This document shows positions 61,555 to 64,000 of a stretch of DNA of 64,000 nt, piece by piece (within the stretch, counting starts at the first letter, position 1; each line of letters opens with the position of its first letter). The translations under genes and the position numbers were made by a program. The stretch comes from Pelagimonas sp. (lineage in GTDB: Bacteria > Pseudomonadota > Alphaproteobacteria > Rhodobacterales > Rhodobacteraceae): NCBI GenBank assembly GCA_025210265.1, contig JAOASD010000004.1, positions 310,001 through 374,000 on the forward strand, read 5' to 3'. Under the pieces are notes generated by a model, which worked only from the letters and a program-made list of their open reading frames with translations, had not been told where the DNA came from and ran no database searches.

Positions 61555-61610
61555 TATACATACTCCAAATGGTTAAAAGCATGTCATATTTTCTGATTCG
61601 TGCTACTAAT

Positions 61611-63544
61611 TTAGAATGTTGGCGGTCCGGGGTCACGAAGACGCCCAATTTCGTCGACATGAACGCGCCTGAGGCCGGATTTTACGGCGGTCGTGGCAGA
61701 TAGCCGAATGTAGAGATCTTCTTTAATTTTCTTGTATCTGTCTGACGCATTCGCCTCGTTATGTGGAACCAGCTCAATTTTTCCATTTCCATCAAACTTG
61801 GCTACGGTCGCGGTCACAGCGCCGAATTTACTATCCTCAACCCGCACCATATCCATTTTGGAAAAGCGCGCGATTTTCTTAGCTGCAGGATGTGGGCGCT
61901 TTTCTACGCCGGTATGGGCTTCGTATGTTGAAATAACTTGAGCCACATATTTACCGTTTGGGAGTCGCCATATTTCATATTTGTGATTGCTGCCGCCTTG
62001 ATAGGCCTTGATCGGCGCGTCATGCGGGACGGGCACACGTGCCTGATCTTGCAGCGTTATTGTGATGCGCACACGCCGCATGCCCTGATAGGGCCCGTCT
62101 TTCGCCACGAAATTGCGTAGCGCGGTCTCATAGTCTTTGCCCGTTTTGTTTTTAGTGTCGACAAAAAGGGCGTTGCGCAGGTAGGGATCGCGGACTTGCC
62201 CGCTTTTTCCCGCCTTTTCCATGAGCTGTGCAGGCTTGACGCTCAGCAAGTCCGTTCGCGCAGCAACCTGAGTGTCATTGACGATGGAGTAGACTGTCGC
62301 CTGATGCAGCTGCCCAGCCGTACTGTCGCGTCCCGTTTTGCGACCCTCGACGTCAATGCGACCGTGATCGGCGCGATGGCTGACAATGATCTTATCGAGT
62401 TGCGCGGCGATATCGGTGCGGAAATGTTCCCATGGTTCAGGTGTGTCGCGGGCGATCAATTCGGCGGATTGGCCCGCGTGTTCGCCTAGGCCCGCTGCGC
62501 GGCTGATTTTCTGCACAAGCCCATAATCCGTTGCCGCGACCACGGCTGCATCAATTGCATGATGGCGATGGTCGGTGCGGTTCTTGGCCTTTACAGCTCC
62601 GCGAGCTTTGTCACTGAGCAGCGAATTCAACCCCCAATGGCGCCGAAGCATTTCCGTCATTCGCCCGGGCACGACCCAGACATGCCCACCTCTGGTAAAA
62701 AGCGTATCGAGATACATACGGGAAATCTTGGCCAGATATTGTGTGTCGACCAACGCACGATCGAGGAAATCATTGTCGCCCTCGAATCTTGCCATTGCAT
62801 CGGGACCGAAACGCCAACGCTTGTTTTCTGGCAGGTTCTTGAGGTTCGCTTCGATAGCGTCCCAATCCAGGACGCCCTTTTGGGCAGCTTCATGCGGGGC
62901 GTCATTGCTTTTGGCCCTGTTGGCCTCTTTCAAGCACAGGGTGCGGTTGGCGAAACTGTCGTCTAACGTGCGCGAGTAGGCGCGTGCGAACGGTGGGCAC
63001 ATGGCGCGGGTCGCTTGCGCGCTGGCGGCGCATATGCAGAAACTCGCCATAGGTTCGCGCGCCATTGGTCATCATTTCCAGATCGAGCCGCGCAGTCGCA
63101 TCCTTGATTTTGCCGTGTTCGTTGTCGCCTCGGTCCGTCTTGCGATTGGATTTGAAGCCACGCCGTTGATTGAGATGAAAAAGAGCGCGCCCGAAATGAG
63201 CGAGCGGCAGGGCGCCCTCCAGGCATTGTGTTCGGAGCTCATATGGATCGAGAAGCTCCAACTTTTTTGCCTCTGTGGGGTCGGTAGGCATTAGGCCCGT
63301 GCGCGCCAATAGCTTCATCAGGGTGGCGCGGCGGCGCAAATAGTGATCACGACGGCGACGCATCGCCCGGGCAGCGCGGCGGTCAACCGCAAGAGAGGCT
63401 TGCGACTTTGGATCGCGCCCGTCAGAGAAAATCCGCCCCCCCCCCGTCAATCACCCGGACTATCCTCGCAGATGATCCTTCGCCATCCGTCTCGTAAAGC
63501 CACCAGCCAATGGAATTCGTCCCGATATCTAAACCAAGTCTCAC
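61611..63544 (-). pseudogene. cas9: cas9 remnant (type II-C-like): homopolymer frameshift and internal deletion
   Basis: The gene starts at GTG 63544 (VRLGLDIGTNSIGWWLYETDG, with the RuvC-I Asp). Translation stops after IDGGGADFL because of a run of ten G (63436-63445). With nine G the frame would continue as RIFSDGRDPKSQASLAVDRRAARAMRRRRDHYLRRR (bridge helix), through RTYGEFLHMRR to TVRTRL. Near 62977 the frame switches to YSRTLDDSFANRTLCLKEANRAK (end of HNH), then RuvC-III DHRHHAIDAAVVA and the C-terminal PAM-interacting region. The REC lobe, RuvC-II and the HNH catalytic residues, about 400 residues, are gone. Confidence 0.8.
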
Positions 63545-63599
63545 AATACGCCTCGTCGAAATTTGGGTTAAGCTTTCATGAACTTCTGAAAACTTACAA

Positions 63600-63716
63600 C
63601 TTGAAATTATGCGATGACGCTGCCAATATGAGCTTAGTTCAGAATTCGCGGTCGAGCCGTTAACAAGCTCGAAGTAGCACCACATTAAAACGCGTCTTAC
63701 GGGGCGCGTTTTTTCT
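63600..63716 (+). ncRNA. Possible tracrRNA remnant
   Basis: Beside the cas9 start, on the opposite strand, a possible RNA ends in the terminator AACGCG-N10-CGCGTT-TTTT (63689-63714). Upstream is a stem TCGAGC-CGTTAACAA-GCTCGA (63652-63672), and before it TTAGTTCAGAATTCGCGGTC could be an anti-repeat. Position and structure fit a type II tracrRNA, but with no CRISPR repeat in view it cannot be verified. The 5' end is approximate. Confidence 0.35.
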
Positions 63717-63859
63717 CTTGCACAGGTCTAATGCTATATTGCGTAGAAAGTTCCTATCACGCTCTATGGAGCGGACTCGGCTCGCCACAAGCGCATTATA
63801 AGACGGGACCCCGAGCTGAGGTGGCCAAGCTCTAAGGCGTTGATGTGTAGAAAGGGGCA

Positions 63860-64000
63860 TCAACATGATAGTAGTCTAGGGTAGCCTCGACCGCCTTTGC
63901 CTCGTTCAAAGCGCAGGCCACGCCAGGTGCGCGACAATAGGTCTGCGGCCTTTTCGGCTGTTACATCGGCCACGCAAATGCGCTCTCTGATCGGCGCAGT
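63860..64000 (-). CDS. Possible C-terminal end of an ORF cut by the window edge
   Basis: On the minus strand a frame is open from the right edge to a TGA at 63860: ...IRERICVADVTAEKAADLLSRTWRGLRFERGKGGRGYPRLLSC, about 46 residues. It is rich in Arg/Gly/Ala with a composition similar to coding DNA nearby, but I recognise no family and the length is short. It may be noise. Confidence 0.25.
   Translation of the reverse strand, partial: TAPIRERICVADVTAEKAADLLSRTWRGLRFERGKGGRGYPRLLSC

Noticed and set aside
61836-61853. CCTCAACCCGCACCATAT resembles the tRNA-Leu 3' end (CCTCCACCCGCACCACAT), a possible att site
   Set aside because: It lies within cas9 coding sequence (MVRVED region) and is short; the match is expected by chance given the codons.
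63808-63850. GAGGTGGCCAAGCTCTAAGGCG looks like the D-arm of a serine-type tRNA
   Set aside because: No acceptor stem, anticodon arm or T-arm could be formed around it.

Overview
The window reads as chromosomal DNA of a marine alphaproteobacterium of the Rhodobacterales (Roseobacter group). The evidence is high GC, a DMSP lyase of the DddP type, a heterotetrameric sarcosine oxidase operon, CcmI, an Atm1-type exporter, a pntA/pntB pair, many hemolysin-type calcium-binding (RTX) proteins and Hint-domain proteins. Species cannot be fixed from sequence reading alone.

Layout. 1-2.9 kb: the 3' end of gap, then dusA, a TauE/SafE permease and a PhyH-type oxygenase, the last three coupled by ATGA overlaps. 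3-4.3 kb: an orphan RTX protein with an N-terminal membrane helix. 4.5-6.5 kb (minus): DUF1289 protein, ruvX and ccmI. 6.7-12 kb: soxBDAG, which oxidises sarcosine to glycine and methylene-THF. 12-19 kb: a small exported protein, sodB, a RarD-type transporter, a convergent LOG-family gene, a LysM protein, an Atm1-type ABC exporter and a class I amidotransferase-like hydrolase. 19.3-21.4 kb (minus): a Hint/RTX protein. 21.7-25 kb: a two-subunit molybdenum hydroxylase (Ior-like) divergent from a TetR regulator. 25.4-28.5 kb: an SDR, an MBL-fold protein with a changed metal motif, an isoprenylcysteine-methyltransferase-like membrane protein and a rhodanese, possibly a sulfur module. 28.9-31.9 kb: pntAB. 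32-39.5 kb: a STAS-like protein, an alpha/beta hydrolase-OsmC fusion, an EEP-family phosphodiesterase, dddP, two tandem paralogous membrane proteins of unknown role and mltB.

39.6-57.3 kb is the most striking part. Eight paralogous proteins of 502-784 residues, all on the minus strand, are each built from a variable N-terminal stretch of Asn/Gly-rich beta-helix-like repeats, a shared linker, RTX nonapeptides and a nearly constant C-terminus ending DFLL or DFLT. This array surrounds glnB-glnA, and its upstream end lies next to nnr (NAD(P)H-hydrate repair). No type I secretion ABC or MFP gene is in view, so any exporter is elsewhere. The layout suggests a diversified surface or secreted repertoire kept similar at the 3' end by recombination.

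59-64 kb: a second Hint protein, tRNA-Leu(TAG), and then a lower-GC island. The island holds a repeat-rich small protein, a phage-like fragment, a truncated cas1 and a cas9 wrecked by a homopolymer frameshift plus a large internal deletion, which is a decayed type II CRISPR-Cas locus. A possible tracrRNA remnant lies beside the cas9 start. No CRISPR array is visible.

Two copies of a MITE-like element with long terminal inverted repeats, a recurring TTCTTCTTGG/AATACC intergenic motif and a tandem 95-bp hairpin repeat are the main non-coding structures.
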